Shown here one piece after another: positions 15,457 to 21,598 of a DNA stretch of 22,048 nucleotides. The position numbers and the translations under genes are program-made. The stretch is from a virus. The notes beneath the pieces are model-generated. The model ran no database searches. It worked only from the letters and a program-made list of their open reading frames with translations, and had not been told where the DNA came from. The stretch spans positions 1 through 22,048 of IMG/VR virus record IMGVR_UViG_3300042691_030813, one strand, 5' to 3'. Position 1 is the first letter of the stretch. Each line of letters opens with the position of its first letter.

Positions 15457-15470
15457 TCCTGGAGCCAGGA
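15457..15470 (-). promoter_or_regulatory. Dyad between the 81-aa gene and TerS
   Basis: The sequence TCCTGG-AG-CCAGGA has 6-bp perfect arms and a 2-base centre. It starts right at the stop of the 81-residue gene and ends 27 bases before the TerS start. On the minus strand no T tract follows, so it looks more like an operator or mRNA processing hairpin than a terminator. No clear promoter accompanies it. Confidence 0.3.
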
Positions 15471-15716
15471 TTATTTTCTCTTTTTATAGCTAGGCAAAAA
15501 ATACATACCTGCCAGCAATTCTGAGTTTTTGACCATCCCTAGTCGTCTCGCTCCACGCGATATTAACTTACTTACCAAATCAGCTTGCTCAACTGGATGC
15601 ATCTTAGCCAAGACTTTGCCGAGGCATAAGAGTACCTCCTTCACTTGAGCTATGCTTACCAAAACATTTTTGCCTTCTAAATCGGTTATGGCTTTAGCTA
15701 GTTGATTTAAGTTCAT
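15471..15716 (-). CDS. Small helical hypothetical protein
   Basis: An 81-residue protein taken from ATG 15716 (MNLNQLAKAITDLEGK...). A longer start at 15776 is possible but would extend into the membrane gene. Two helices carry KNVLVSIAQVKEVLLCLGKV and VEQADLVSKLISRGARRLG, followed by a Lys/Arg-rich tail (SYKKRK). This resembles small phage proteins with an LEGKK-like, VSIAQVKEVL motif, of unknown function. It is coupled to the upstream membrane gene by a one-base TAATG overlap, and AAGG lies ten bases before the start. Confidence 0.5.
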   Translation of the reverse strand: MNLNQLAKAITDLEGKNVLVSIAQVKEVLLCLGKVLAKMHPVEQADLVSKLISRGARRLGMVKNSELLAGMYFLPSYKKRK

Positions 15717-15928
15717 TATAACAGACCTTCCGTCAGATATTGAAATACGCCAACGCCAGCAAGCCCAAAGAGCCAAATGATAGCGAGCATGATCCCCATA
15801 GCTGCAGCATATTGTAGCTGGCTAAAATCGCGTTGTGCGGCGTGTTTAATAGTAGTCCCGGCTATCAGGAATAGGAATGCTGAATTGATAGCCGAGATTA
15901 GAATTCCGTATTTAAAAAGCTCGAACAT
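15716..15928 (-). CDS. Small two-helix membrane protein (holin-like candidate)
   Basis: A 70-residue protein with two hydrophobic helices, about residues 7-27 (YGILISAINSAFLFLIAG) and 43-63 (AMGIMLAIIWLFGLAGVGVFQ), joined by a charged loop (KHAAQRDFSQLQ). AGGAAAATTA precedes ATG 15928. Length and topology are compatible with a class II holin, but it lies away from the M15 peptidase at the other end of the window. It could be an unrelated membrane protein of the early-to-late boundary. Confidence 0.5.
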   Translation of the reverse strand: MFELFKYGILISAINSAFLFLIAGTTIKHAAQRDFSQLQYAAAMGIMLAIIWLFGLAGVGVFQYLTEGLL

Positions 15929-15992
15929 TAATTTTCCTAAGAAAGATATAGGAAAAAATTACCATTGCTAGGCAACATATGTCCAACAAAAA

Positions 15993-16361
15993 TCAGAAGG
16001 GTATTGAATCGTCTGATGGCTCATCACTAGCCGGTGATTCCTGAGACACTGGCTTAGTCAAAAACTGCACAGAGTTTGCAACGATATCTGTCCGATACAT
16101 TTTAACACCGTCCTTGTTATCGTAAGTGCTATAAGAGAGTTCGCCATCAATCGCGACCATGGAACCCTTCGCGAGATACTTGCCTACATTTTCGGCAGTC
16201 TTTTTGAAGCAAACCACGTTGTGCCAACTTACCAATTCCTGACCGCCAGACTTCTTAGACGTGGCTACCGAGAACTTAGCGATATCCTCCCCTGCCTTCG
16301 ATTTGAACATCTCTGGGGTTTTCCCTACTCTCCCTACAATGATCACTTTTGAAAAACTCAT
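15993..16361 (-). CDS. ssb: Single-stranded DNA-binding protein (SSB)
   Basis: A 122-residue protein with an N-terminal OB-fold: strand KVIIVGRVGKTPEM, then FSVATSKKSGGQE, the SWHNVVCFKKTAENVGKYL segment, MVAIDGELSYSTY, and the SVQFL strand. An acidic, disordered C-terminus ends SDDSIPF, the tip by which bacterial SSBs recruit partner proteins. It coats single-stranded DNA during replication and recombination. It is translationally coupled to the ERCC4-type gene by an ATGA overlap, with AAGGAG inside that gene. Function is assigned with high confidence. Confidence 0.9.
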   Translation of the reverse strand: MSFSKVIIVGRVGKTPEMFKSKAGEDIAKFSVATSKKSGGQELVSWHNVVCFKKTAENVGKYLAKGSMVAIDGELSYSTYDNKDGVKMYRTDIVANSVQFLTKPVSQESPASDEPSDDSIPF

Positions 16362-16888
16362 TTTATCTCCTTAATGGGATTCTGAATTGAATCACCAAAA
16401 TGTTTAAGTTCATCCCATCGCCGCCTGGCTGCCGTGAATAAGAGCCTAGCAACGAAACTGGAGCATCTTTCGTGATTGGTAGCCATGATGACTGGCACCC
16501 CTCGCGCGATCCAACCAAGGGCCGATCCGACCGCCTGAGAGGATGTTATCTTAGACCTCCACTTGTAATGGGTCCCAGAGAGCCATAAACCGGCCTCCAG
16601 TTCGTTCCAAGTGGCCTCGACTACGATTGCCCTGGTCTCGTATGCCAAGAGCCTCTGGATCTCTTTTTCGAACCTCTCGCGTTCCCTGCCAACGCAGCCC
16701 AAGAAATCAGGTAGGGACTTGCGCTCGATTGCTACCGATTGCTCCAATCCCTTCACGCTGTAATCAGCGGTTTGCAATGTTCCAACAACAACATTAAGGG
16801 GCGAAAGATCTAAAGGTGCTTTTTCTCTACTATCTTGAATTGCAATTATATCTGATGGTTGTATGTTTTTCTTCACAACCATCCCCAT
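16358..16888 (-). CDS. ERCC4-type nuclease
   Basis: A 176-residue protein with the XPF/ERCC4 nuclease core: DSREKAPL near residues 18-25, TADYSVKG at 40-47, AIERKSLPDFLGCVGRERER at 52-71 (catalytic ERK-x-x-x-D), then an IVVEAT strand. It would cut branched or flap DNA, acting with SSB during replication and recombination. Three in-frame starts (ATG 16888, ATG 16882, GTG 16876) lie inside the HNH 3' end. The GTG one gives a GTGA overlap and is the alternative choice. Most of the gene is GC-richer than its HNH neighbour. Confidence 0.75.
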   Translation of the reverse strand: MGMVVKKNIQPSDIIAIQDSREKAPLDLSPLNVVVGTLQTADYSVKGLEQSVAIERKSLPDFLGCVGRERERFEKEIQRLLAYETRAIVVEATWNELEAGLWLSGTHYKWRSKITSSQAVGSALGWIARGVPVIMATNHERCSSFVARLLFTAARRRWDELKHFGDSIQNPIKEIK

Positions 16889-17427
16889 CTTTTACGTCTG
16901 TAAATCTGTGAAACGCACTCAAGAGATACACCGTATCTTTTTGCAATAGACGTCATGGTAATAGTTTTAGAATCACATAAATTTCTTATTTCTAATGCAG
17001 TAAATTCATCTATTTTTGACCTTGAGTTTTTGGATCCCTTGCAGGTTGTTCCATGTCTAACAGCATCCTGCATATTCTCCTTACGCGTCCCTACAGCTAG
17101 ATTATTTAAAAAATTATTATATGAATTACCATCGAGGTGCCTGACATCGTGTCCATCAGGTATTTGACCTTTAAAGCAAGTGTAAACAAGCCTATGCACA
17201 TCCCAACGATTACCGGCACCTAAATAGACTGTTGAATATTGTTTTTTAGAACCGGTCCTTAACTGTTTCAATTCTCTCCAACCGTTATCTTTTCGACCAA
17301 TACGAATCGCACGAGAAAATACACGTCCATTTTGCGATATGGCGTAGCGGGTATCACGTAACCATATTTTTGCTATTCCAGACTGCAACTGGTCTTCAAC
17401 TTCCGCTATTATATTGACGCAGTCCAT
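16873..17427 (-). CDS. HNH homing-type endonuclease with C-terminal HTH
   Basis: A 184-residue protein. An N-terminal NUMOD4-like segment (RYAISQNGRVFSR) is followed by an HNH_3-type core: VHRLVYTCFKG (first His), GHDVRHLDGNSYNN (His-x-Asp, conserved Asn-Asn), NLAVGTRKENMQDAVRHGT, and a C-terminal HTH (MTSIAKRYGVSLECVSQIYR). These enzymes nick or cut DNA and often spread as free-standing mobile genes. It is low in GC, like many mobile nucleases, and its 3' end overlaps the ERCC4-type gene. Start ATG 17427 has AAGGA upstream. Activity is inferred from domains, not shown. Confidence 0.8.
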   Translation of the reverse strand: MDCVNIIAEVEDQLQSGIAKIWLRDTRYAISQNGRVFSRAIRIGRKDNGWRELKQLRTGSKKQYSTVYLGAGNRWDVHRLVYTCFKGQIPDGHDVRHLDGNSYNNFLNNLAVGTRKENMQDAVRHGTTCKGSKNSRSKIDEFTALEIRNLCDSKTITMTSIAKRYGVSLECVSQIYRRKRWGWL

Positions 17428-17462
17428 TGCATGATTCCTTGCGTAAATGGTTAGTTATAAAA

Positions 17463-17690
17463 CCGATCAAAACCGATCAAAAATAAATACAGCCGATCAT
17501 AACCCATTGATAAACCAGAAATCTGATCAAACCGATCAAAATCCTAATTCTACATATTAGTGATTGCATATATATCTAAAAAAACAATTACTATATAATA
17601 ATAACACTTTTGATCAGTCTGATCAGATGATTAATAATATTAAATACTTATGATCAGTTTTTTGATCAGCTGTTGATCGGCTCCTGATCG
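17463..17690. repeat. Inverted GATC decamer array, candidate replication origin
   Basis: Eleven GATC-containing repeats lie in 228 bases. The five left copies (GATC at 17465, 17475, 17495, 17525, 17534) read CYGATCAAAA or close to it. The six right copies (17612, 17621, 17652, 17664, 17675, 17686) read mostly as the reverse complement, TTTTGATCRG. The arms are separated by about 75 bases that are very AT-rich (17538-17611), with runs of A and TATATA. Iteron arrays flanking an AT-rich unwinding element are typical of origins. The last copies extend into the 3' end of the SF3 helicase gene. No gene is found at 17428-17665. Operator or methylation-switch roles are alternatives. Confidence 0.55.
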
Positions 17691-18970
17691 GTTTTTTCTT
17701 CTCTGCTGTCCTTTAAATATACATCCTGCTTTTTTGCCATCTTGTAATAAGCCCACCTATTCGTCTCCCCAAGTCTCCCTTTTTCTATCCCTAAGTTGTT
17801 TTTCCAATTGTCGATGTATCTACCGCATAGCTTTGTTGAGTGAATTTTGTGGCTGGAAAAAACTTGCTGGATATCAGCAGCTGAAACGTAATCTTTTTCA
17901 TTTGTACTAGTGACGAAATATTTATCAAAAAGTGAAATGTATTTTTCATCGACTACTGAAGCCTGAGCATCAGCCGTTTCTTCTACGGGAATAGGACCAT
18001 GATTTGGGCAGTCCTTCTGATATAAATCTATACAGTTCCTAATAATCTCAGGCGACTCTTTTAATAGATTCTCGTAATATTTCGGATCTGGTTTTTTATT
18101 AATTGGCCCAACGTGACAGAAGATTGCACGTCTTTGATCAGCCATGCCTCCGCTAATCGCCAACTCTTCATTACTCAAAAACATAAACTTGCAATTTAGC
18201 TCTGCGCTATAGGCGTCACTATTTTTCTTTTCTAGTCTAATGCTATCGCCGCCTGTAAGTGTCTTAAAGAATCCTGAGCTAGGGAAATCAGGCTGATCGC
18301 ACTCAGGAAATATGACGAGGCGTTTACCTAAGAATGAGTAAGTCCAAAAGTTGTTAATACGGCTAGGAGAAGGAACAAAGTCCGTATGACAAGATGGTCC
18401 AAGTATTGAACGGAGCAAGTAAGTAAGAGCACCCTTGCCGTTTTGTCCTTGGCCGTGCAGATATAGATACTGTTGTCTATCAGCCTTCGGATCAAACAAG
18501 CTGCCAATAAAAGAACATAACGCCAAACTATTTGAGCAGCGAGATAGAAATTCTTCAAATAGCGGTGGAGTATCAAACTTAGCTTCTGGTAGATCAAAAT
18601 CAAGCCGATGAAAAGCCAGACTATCATCTGATTTAAAAGAAATAGATTTTGGTTCATCGATAGGTTCTTGCATACCTATCCACATATTAGCGACTTCCTG
18701 TGACTCCCTATAAGTAAGGTAAAGTTTTCTCTTACCGCATGAGTTAACAAAAGAAAGAATCGCGGACACCAAAGCTTTATTGTTCACATAGCACACAACT
18801 TTATTATAATTCTCAGCAACTAGTTCTTTGATGCCCGGTTTAGGCTCGCAAACATGAAATTTATGCGGCCACGGTGGGAGTCCGGGATGCAGACCATTAA
18901 TTGCAGCAATAATTTCTAGGTAAGTTTCAACTTTTTTCTTTCGTGGTTTTACGACAGGAGCAGCTTCCAT
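17666..18970 (-). CDS. SF3-family replicative helicase
   Basis: A 434-residue protein taken from ATG 18970, because AGGA lies five bases before it; GTG at 18982 would add four residues. The P-loop is YLHGQGQNGKG (about 170-180), the Walker B is RLVIFPECD (about 217-225), motif C is KFMFLSNE (about 261-268) and the arginine finger region is DQRRA. This is the SF3 set seen in poxvirus D5 and phage P4-type proteins. No primase domain is visible. The final residues are encoded by repeats of the array. It probably unwinds DNA at replication start. It lies next to the candidate origin. Confidence 0.8.
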   Translation of the reverse strand: MEAAPVVKPRKKKVETYLEIIAAINGLHPGLPPWPHKFHVCEPKPGIKELVAENYNKVVCYVNNKALVSAILSFVNSCGKRKLYLTYRESQEVANMWIGMQEPIDEPKSISFKSDDSLAFHRLDFDLPEAKFDTPPLFEEFLSRCSNSLALCSFIGSLFDPKADRQQYLYLHGQGQNGKGALTYLLRSILGPSCHTDFVPSPSRINNFWTYSFLGKRLVIFPECDQPDFPSSGFFKTLTGGDSIRLEKKNSDAYSAELNCKFMFLSNEELAISGGMADQRRAIFCHVGPINKKPDPKYYENLLKESPEIIRNCIDLYQKDCPNHGPIPVEETADAQASVVDEKYISLFDKYFVTSTNEKDYVSAADIQQVFSSHKIHSTKLCGRYIDNWKNNLGIEKGRLGETNRWAYYKMAKKQDVYLKDSREEKTDQEPINS

Positions 18971-19031
18971 AGTTTTCCTCACAACATGGTTAAGCTAAGA
19001 CAAGTTTTGAAAGTTTTTGATTGACAAAATA

Positions 19032-19047
19032 GGTGAGCAATGTCACA
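19032..19047. promoter_or_regulatory. CRP-like dyad upstream of the helicase
   Basis: GGTGA-GCAATG-TCACA matches the CRP consensus (TGTGA, six bases, TCACA) in nine of ten arm positions. It sits 62 bases upstream of the helicase start. Such a site could link replication to host catabolite signals, but it is a single match and no promoter is attached to it. Confidence 0.3.
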
Positions 19048-19168
19048 TATGAGGCAATCGTTTTATTTCTAAAAATGCTCCTCGGTTTGCCGCCAGTTGG
19101 AGTATTTTTTTTGTCTTAACGGGATTTGAAAGACCAGATTGCTACTGACACTAAAAAGAGTCAAGCAG

Positions 19169-19193
19169 AAAAAACTCGTTATTTAAGCAAGTT
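19169..19193 (-). terminator. Weak hairpin after the 75-aa gene
   Basis: On the minus strand, AACTTG pairs with CGAGTT (one G-U pair) around a nine-base loop, and the right arm is followed by four more Ts. It lies about 40 bases beyond the stop of the 75-residue gene. The stem is short and AT-leaning, so termination would be partial at best. Confidence 0.3.
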
Positions 19194-19233
19194 AATCCAT
19201 TTTTATGTGAGTAAGCTGTGTATTACTTGTGGA

Positions 19234-19461
19234 TTATTTTTCTGGAATGAGAATTCTTTTTAAATCCTCGTAAGATTCCGCTACTTGAATATAACCACCG
19301 CCTATCGAATGAATACCAGTTTTAGCAGGTAGGTGCCTTGCGTCCAAGTATCCGATTTTGGATATTGCATTAATCGAAATAATCACTTTGATTTTCTCTA
19401 CCTGGGATAAAAACTCTGCATTTTTCTCTCTAAAAATCTGCGTAACTTCTATGAACATCAT
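19234..19461 (-). CDS. Small protein with FlbD-like features
   Basis: A 75-residue protein starting MMFIEVTQIFREKNAEFL. After the charged first helix it has strand KIKVIISINAISKIGYL and a hairpin ending GGGYIQVAESYEDLKRILI. This pattern (N-terminal I-E-V-T, a central I-N-x-I-x-x-I and a final I-x-V-x-ES-x-E-x-L/I) resembles small FlbD-type proteins. The similarity is by eye and function is unknown. It has its own promoter with an overlapping dyad (19486-19513) and is divergent from the early operon. Confidence 0.5.
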   Translation of the reverse strand: MMFIEVTQIFREKNAEFLSQVEKIKVIISINAISKIGYLDARHLPAKTGIHSIGGGYIQVAESYEDLKRILIPEK

Positions 19462-19485
19462 TTAAATAAACCCCCGATATCTTTA

Positions 19486-19540
19486 ATAATAAAATACTAG
19501 TTTAACTAGGCAAAAAAGTATAGTAGGAAATGTATTCCTA
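19486..19540. promoter_or_regulatory. Divergent control region with two operator dyads
   Basis: On the minus strand, TTGCCT (19513-19508), a 16-base spacer and TATTAT (19491-19486) form a reasonable sigma70 promoter for the 75-residue gene. Its spacer holds the dyad CTAGTT-T-AACTAG (19497-19509). A second dyad, TAGGAA-N5-TTCCTA (19524-19540), lies just after a plus-strand TATAGT (19519-19524). That TATAGT could be the -10 of the early operon, although no good -35 was found. This layout fits a repressor-controlled divergent switch. Confidence 0.45.
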
Positions 19541-19562
19541 ACATAAATTCAGGAGAAATAAA

Positions 19563-20123
19563 ATGACTGAACAACGGGTTTCCCTACAGTGGGCGGCTAT
19601 CTGCCTAAATGAAATCGCAGACGAGATCGAAAAGGGAGTTTCAATCAGCGATGCGCTAATGATCCAATTTTCGGAGCACCAAGCTAACATCCAGGAAAGT
19701 ATTGATCGCCGCAAAGCTTTCAAGCGATATCTAAAAATGATGATTGAAGCTTGCAAGGATCAAAAAAGGTTTATCGCGGAAGAGCAGGCGAGATTTGAAA
19801 CTGTCTTAGATAAATTCGAAGAAAAAACAAAAGAGATTATTGAAGCGAATCCGAATATCCCCTTTACCGATTCTTTGGGCAAGAAGGTTTCTGTGTCTCG
19901 CAACGGTACACCGCGCCTAGAAGTTGATTTTCCATTAGGTAGTAAATCATTTGGTAACATCGTCGACCTAGAGCAGGCGAGTTTTTTTGAGGTGCCATCT
20001 GAATATGTTCAGCAAGTATCGTTTCACACGTTGGACACTAAAAAGTTAAAGGATGATTTAGCTGCTGGCCATATTTTGAAATGGGCGAGATTACAATTCG
20101 GCACTCAGTTGAGAGGACTATAA
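19563..20123 (+). CDS. Siphovirus Gp157-like protein
   Basis: A 186-residue protein. The N-terminal 110 residues are strongly helical and probably coiled-coil (SIDRRKAFKRYLKMMIEACK, DQKRFIAEEQARFETVLDKF, EEKTKEIIEANPNI). A strand segment follows, GKKVSVSRNGTPRLEVDFPL. A coiled coil followed by a beta module is the Gp157 pattern. These genes often precede recombinase genes in phage early operons, as here, where the ERF gene follows two bases after the stop. The first gene of the operon, with AGGAGAAATAAA upstream of ATG 19563. The precise function of Gp157 proteins is not settled. Confidence 0.55.
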   Translation: MTEQRVSLQWAAICLNEIADEIEKGVSISDALMIQFSEHQANIQESIDRRKAFKRYLKMMIEACKDQKRFIAEEQARFETVLDKFEEKTKEIIEANPNIPFTDSLGKKVSVSRNGTPRLEVDFPLGSKSFGNIVDLEQASFFEVPSEYVQQVSFHTLDTKKLKDDLAAGHILKWARLQFGTQLRGL

Positions 20124-20125
20124 AC

Positions 20126-20740
20126 ATGAGAACATCAGAACAAGTTTCAGATATTCAGGCGGCCCTATCTGCTATGCAAGGTGAGCTAAAGCCAGCGTTT
20201 AAGGATAGCGTCAATCCTCATTTCAAATCTCGCTATGCCGATTTCTATGCGTGTAAATTAGCCACCCAAGATGTTATGGCGAAAAACGGTTTAGCAGCTA
20301 TCCAAGGTATTTTATCCGATCCAGAGAAAGGCTTGGTCGGTATAGAAACTCGTATCGTACACAAGTCAGGGCAGTGGATCGAAAGTGATTCCTGGTGCAA
20401 ACCTAAAGCACTTTTGCCGCAAGACGTTGGATCTGCCGTGACCTATCTAAAGAGGTACGCCCTATCTGCAATGCTTGGAATAGTTGCGGATGACGACGAC
20501 GATGCGAATCAAGCGCAGGGTAAGAGCGAAGAACCAGTCAAATTTCATAAATCGAATAAAAAAATTGATACCAAAGAAGACAAGTTCTTTATTGGGACAA
20601 CTACGCAAGTTAGAGCCGTAAAAGAAATACTCGCTAAGAACGGAGTACCAGAACAAGATTATGAATTAATTCATAGTGAACTATTAGACAAAGAAAAAAA
20701 GTATTTGTTCGATGTAATTTTGAAGAGGTATGAACCGTGA
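20126..20740 (+). CDS. erf: ERF-family single-strand annealing protein
   Basis: A 204-residue protein from ATG 20126 (MRTSEQVSDIQAALS). The start at 20081 lies inside the preceding gene, and AGAGGAC sits before the ATG chosen. The core shows ALSAMQGELKPAFKDSVNPH, then SRYADFYACK, GLVGIETRIVHKSGQWIESD and SAVTYLKRYALSAMLGIVAD, close to the ERF pattern (N-P-x-F-x-S-x-Y-A, and Y-x-K-R-Y-x-L). A DDDDDAN linker leads to a Lys-rich C-terminal region. It anneals complementary single strands in recombination, probably with SSB. The stop overlaps the next start (GTGA). Confidence 0.8.
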   Translation: MRTSEQVSDIQAALSAMQGELKPAFKDSVNPHFKSRYADFYACKLATQDVMAKNGLAAIQGILSDPEKGLVGIETRIVHKSGQWIESDSWCKPKALLPQDVGSAVTYLKRYALSAMLGIVADDDDDANQAQGKSEEPVKFHKSNKKIDTKEDKFFIGTTTQVRAVKEILAKNGVPEQDYELIHSELLDKEKKYLFDVILKRYEP

Positions 20741-20910
20741 TTTATCTAATCCTTTACCTGTTTGCGGGAATAATTTTCGCCTATAAATGGTATTTCAAAC
20801 ACGTAAAATACGGCGCTAGCCTAAGTGAATGGAGTTTCTTTTTAATTTTGACAGTTTTTTGGCCATTTCCGTTTTTAACTGAAGTCGTTTTAAAATACAT
20901 GAGGTTTTAA
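20737..20910 (+). CDS. Small membrane protein, GTG start
   Basis: A 57-residue ORF from GTG 20737, overlapping the ERF stop by four bases (GTGA), with AGAGG eight bases upstream. Two hydrophobic helices flank a charged loop: IYLILYLFAGIIFAYKW, then KHVKYGASLSEW, then SFFLILTVFWPFPFLTEVVL. It ends one base before ATG 20911, and its 3' end holds the GAGG for the next gene. A role in lysis or the cell membrane is possible; the family is not recognised. Confidence 0.55.
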   Translation: MIYLILYLFAGIIFAYKWYFKHVKYGASLSEWSFFLILTVFWPFPFLTEVVLKYMRF

Positions 20911-21159
20911 ATGTACGATTTAAAAAAAGGAAACCTAGGAATAAATGCTGTTTGTATTGGATGCGATAAAAGATACAACGAAGGCACTCAGGATTATATA
21001 GCCATTAGTATGTGTCAGCCATGCATTGACAACTACAAATCCAGGCATAAAACCCGCGATTACTCAGGCTTTGAAGAAGCTATAGAATTAGTTTACAGCA
21101 AGCTGAAATATAGAGCGGCACCAAAAAGAAACAAAACAATTTTGGACTATCTGCGATGA
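20911..21159 (+). CDS. Small zinc-ribbon-like protein
   Basis: An 82-residue protein. Two Cys-x-x-Cys pairs, CIGCDKRYNEG and MCQPC, are separated by 17 residues of strand, a pattern typical of zinc ribbons. The C-terminal half is helical and basic (DYSGFEEAIELVYSKLKYRA, then PKRNKT). It may bind nucleic acid or a protein partner. ATG 20911 is preceded by GAGGTTTTAA. The end overlaps the next gene by four bases (ATGA). Confidence 0.6.
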   Translation: MYDLKKGNLGINAVCIGCDKRYNEGTQDYIAISMCQPCIDNYKSRHKTRDYSGFEEAIELVYSKLKYRAAPKRNKTILDYLR

Positions 21160-21344
21160 CTAATTACTACAAAGTGCATTTAAAGATACGAGAGTTAAAC
21201 GGGAAAATGTTTGTGTTGTGTGGCAGGGATGCAGGGACGCTGGCGACTATTACGACTGATCCAAAAGAAGTTAACTGTAAGGCTTGTTTATTTAGAATGA
21301 AGACGAGTGCTGACCTACCTGCTTTTATTAAGGAAACAAAATAA
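21156..21344 (+). CDS. Small Cys-containing (zinc-ribbon-like) protein
   Basis: A 62-residue protein with KVHLKIRELNGKMFVLCGRD at its start and VNCKACLFRM near the centre. The His, LCGR Cys and Cys-x-x-Cys pair make a likely four-ligand metal site, as in several tiny phage proteins. It overlaps the previous gene (ATGA) and the next (TAATG). The two zinc-ribbon-like genes are adjacent but not obviously duplicates, because spacing and flanks differ. Confidence 0.55.
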   Translation: MTNYYKVHLKIRELNGKMFVLCGRDAGTLATITTDPKEVNCKACLFRMKTSADLPAFIKETK

Positions 21345-21598
21345 TGGGATTAAATATTATTGACGCCGTGAAAAGCGGGAAACGACATAGAAGAAAAGGT
21401 AATAATCTTTGGAGTGAAGCCCTTAGATCGCAAGACGTTTACTACAATGTTGAAAGCATACTTGCCACCGACTGGGAAATAGAAGAACGAAAGATTGAGA
21501 TTACGGAGAGTGAGTTTGATGCTATTGCCGAAGACGTAGAAAGGTTTAACAGGAACCATCATTTGTCTGAACTCAAGAAAAGGTTATTCCCAGAATGA
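21344..21598 (+). CDS. Small protein resembling part of DUF2829 (Tad2-like)
   Basis: An 84-residue protein: MGLNIIDAVKSGKRHRRKGN, then NVESILATDWEIEERKIEIT, then a helix (AIAEDVERFNRNHHLSELKK). The A-x-K-x-GK-x-x-x-R start and the D/S-I-LATDW-E-I end resemble the two ends of DUF2829, the family that includes the Thoeris inhibitor Tad2. The middle of that family is missing here. So this could be a relative, a short form, or a coincidence in a common small-protein pattern. The ATG overlaps the previous stop by one base. Confidence 0.5.
   Translation: MGLNIIDAVKSGKRHRRKGNNLWSEALRSQDVYYNVESILATDWEIEERKIEITESEFDAIAEDVERFNRNHHLSELKKRLFPE

Larger units (their letters stand above)
18971..19233. other. 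Non-coding stretch upstream of the helicase
   Basis: This 263-base stretch has no convincing ORF. It holds a CRP-like dyad (19032-19047), a weak minus-strand hairpin (19169-19193) and, on the plus strand, an isolated TTGACA at 19021 plus a run of eight Ts near 19107. No good -10 pairs with that TTGACA. The helicase promoter could not be assigned with confidence. Confidence 0.4.

Noticed and set aside
15945-15990. Hairpin TTGC-CTA-GCAA downstream of SSB as a terminator
   Set aside because: Only a four-base stem, and the T run is ten bases away; too weak to call.
17666-17690. Terminator for the helicase in the GATC repeats
   Set aside because: GATCA-GCTGT-TGATC can form a hairpin, but no T tract follows on the minus strand. 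The repeats explain the dyads better.
17463-17690. CRISPR array
   Set aside because: Repeats are about 10 bases, variable, inverted between arms and unevenly spaced, without unique spacers or cas genes.
18328-18657. 109-residue ORF inside the helicase region
   Set aside because: Same strand but another frame of an unambiguous SF3 helicase; hydrophobic, Leu-rich product without domain features.
19021-19115. Possible plus-strand small RNA (TTGACA at 19021, T-run near 19107)
   Set aside because: The spacing has no acceptable -10 (CACATA or CATATG at best), and the hairpin before the T run is too weak (CGG-TTTG-CCG).
21350-21562. 70-residue minus-strand ORF opposite the Tad2-like gene
   Set aside because: Antisense to a gene with ATGA/TAATG coupling on both sides; no Shine-Dalgarno.
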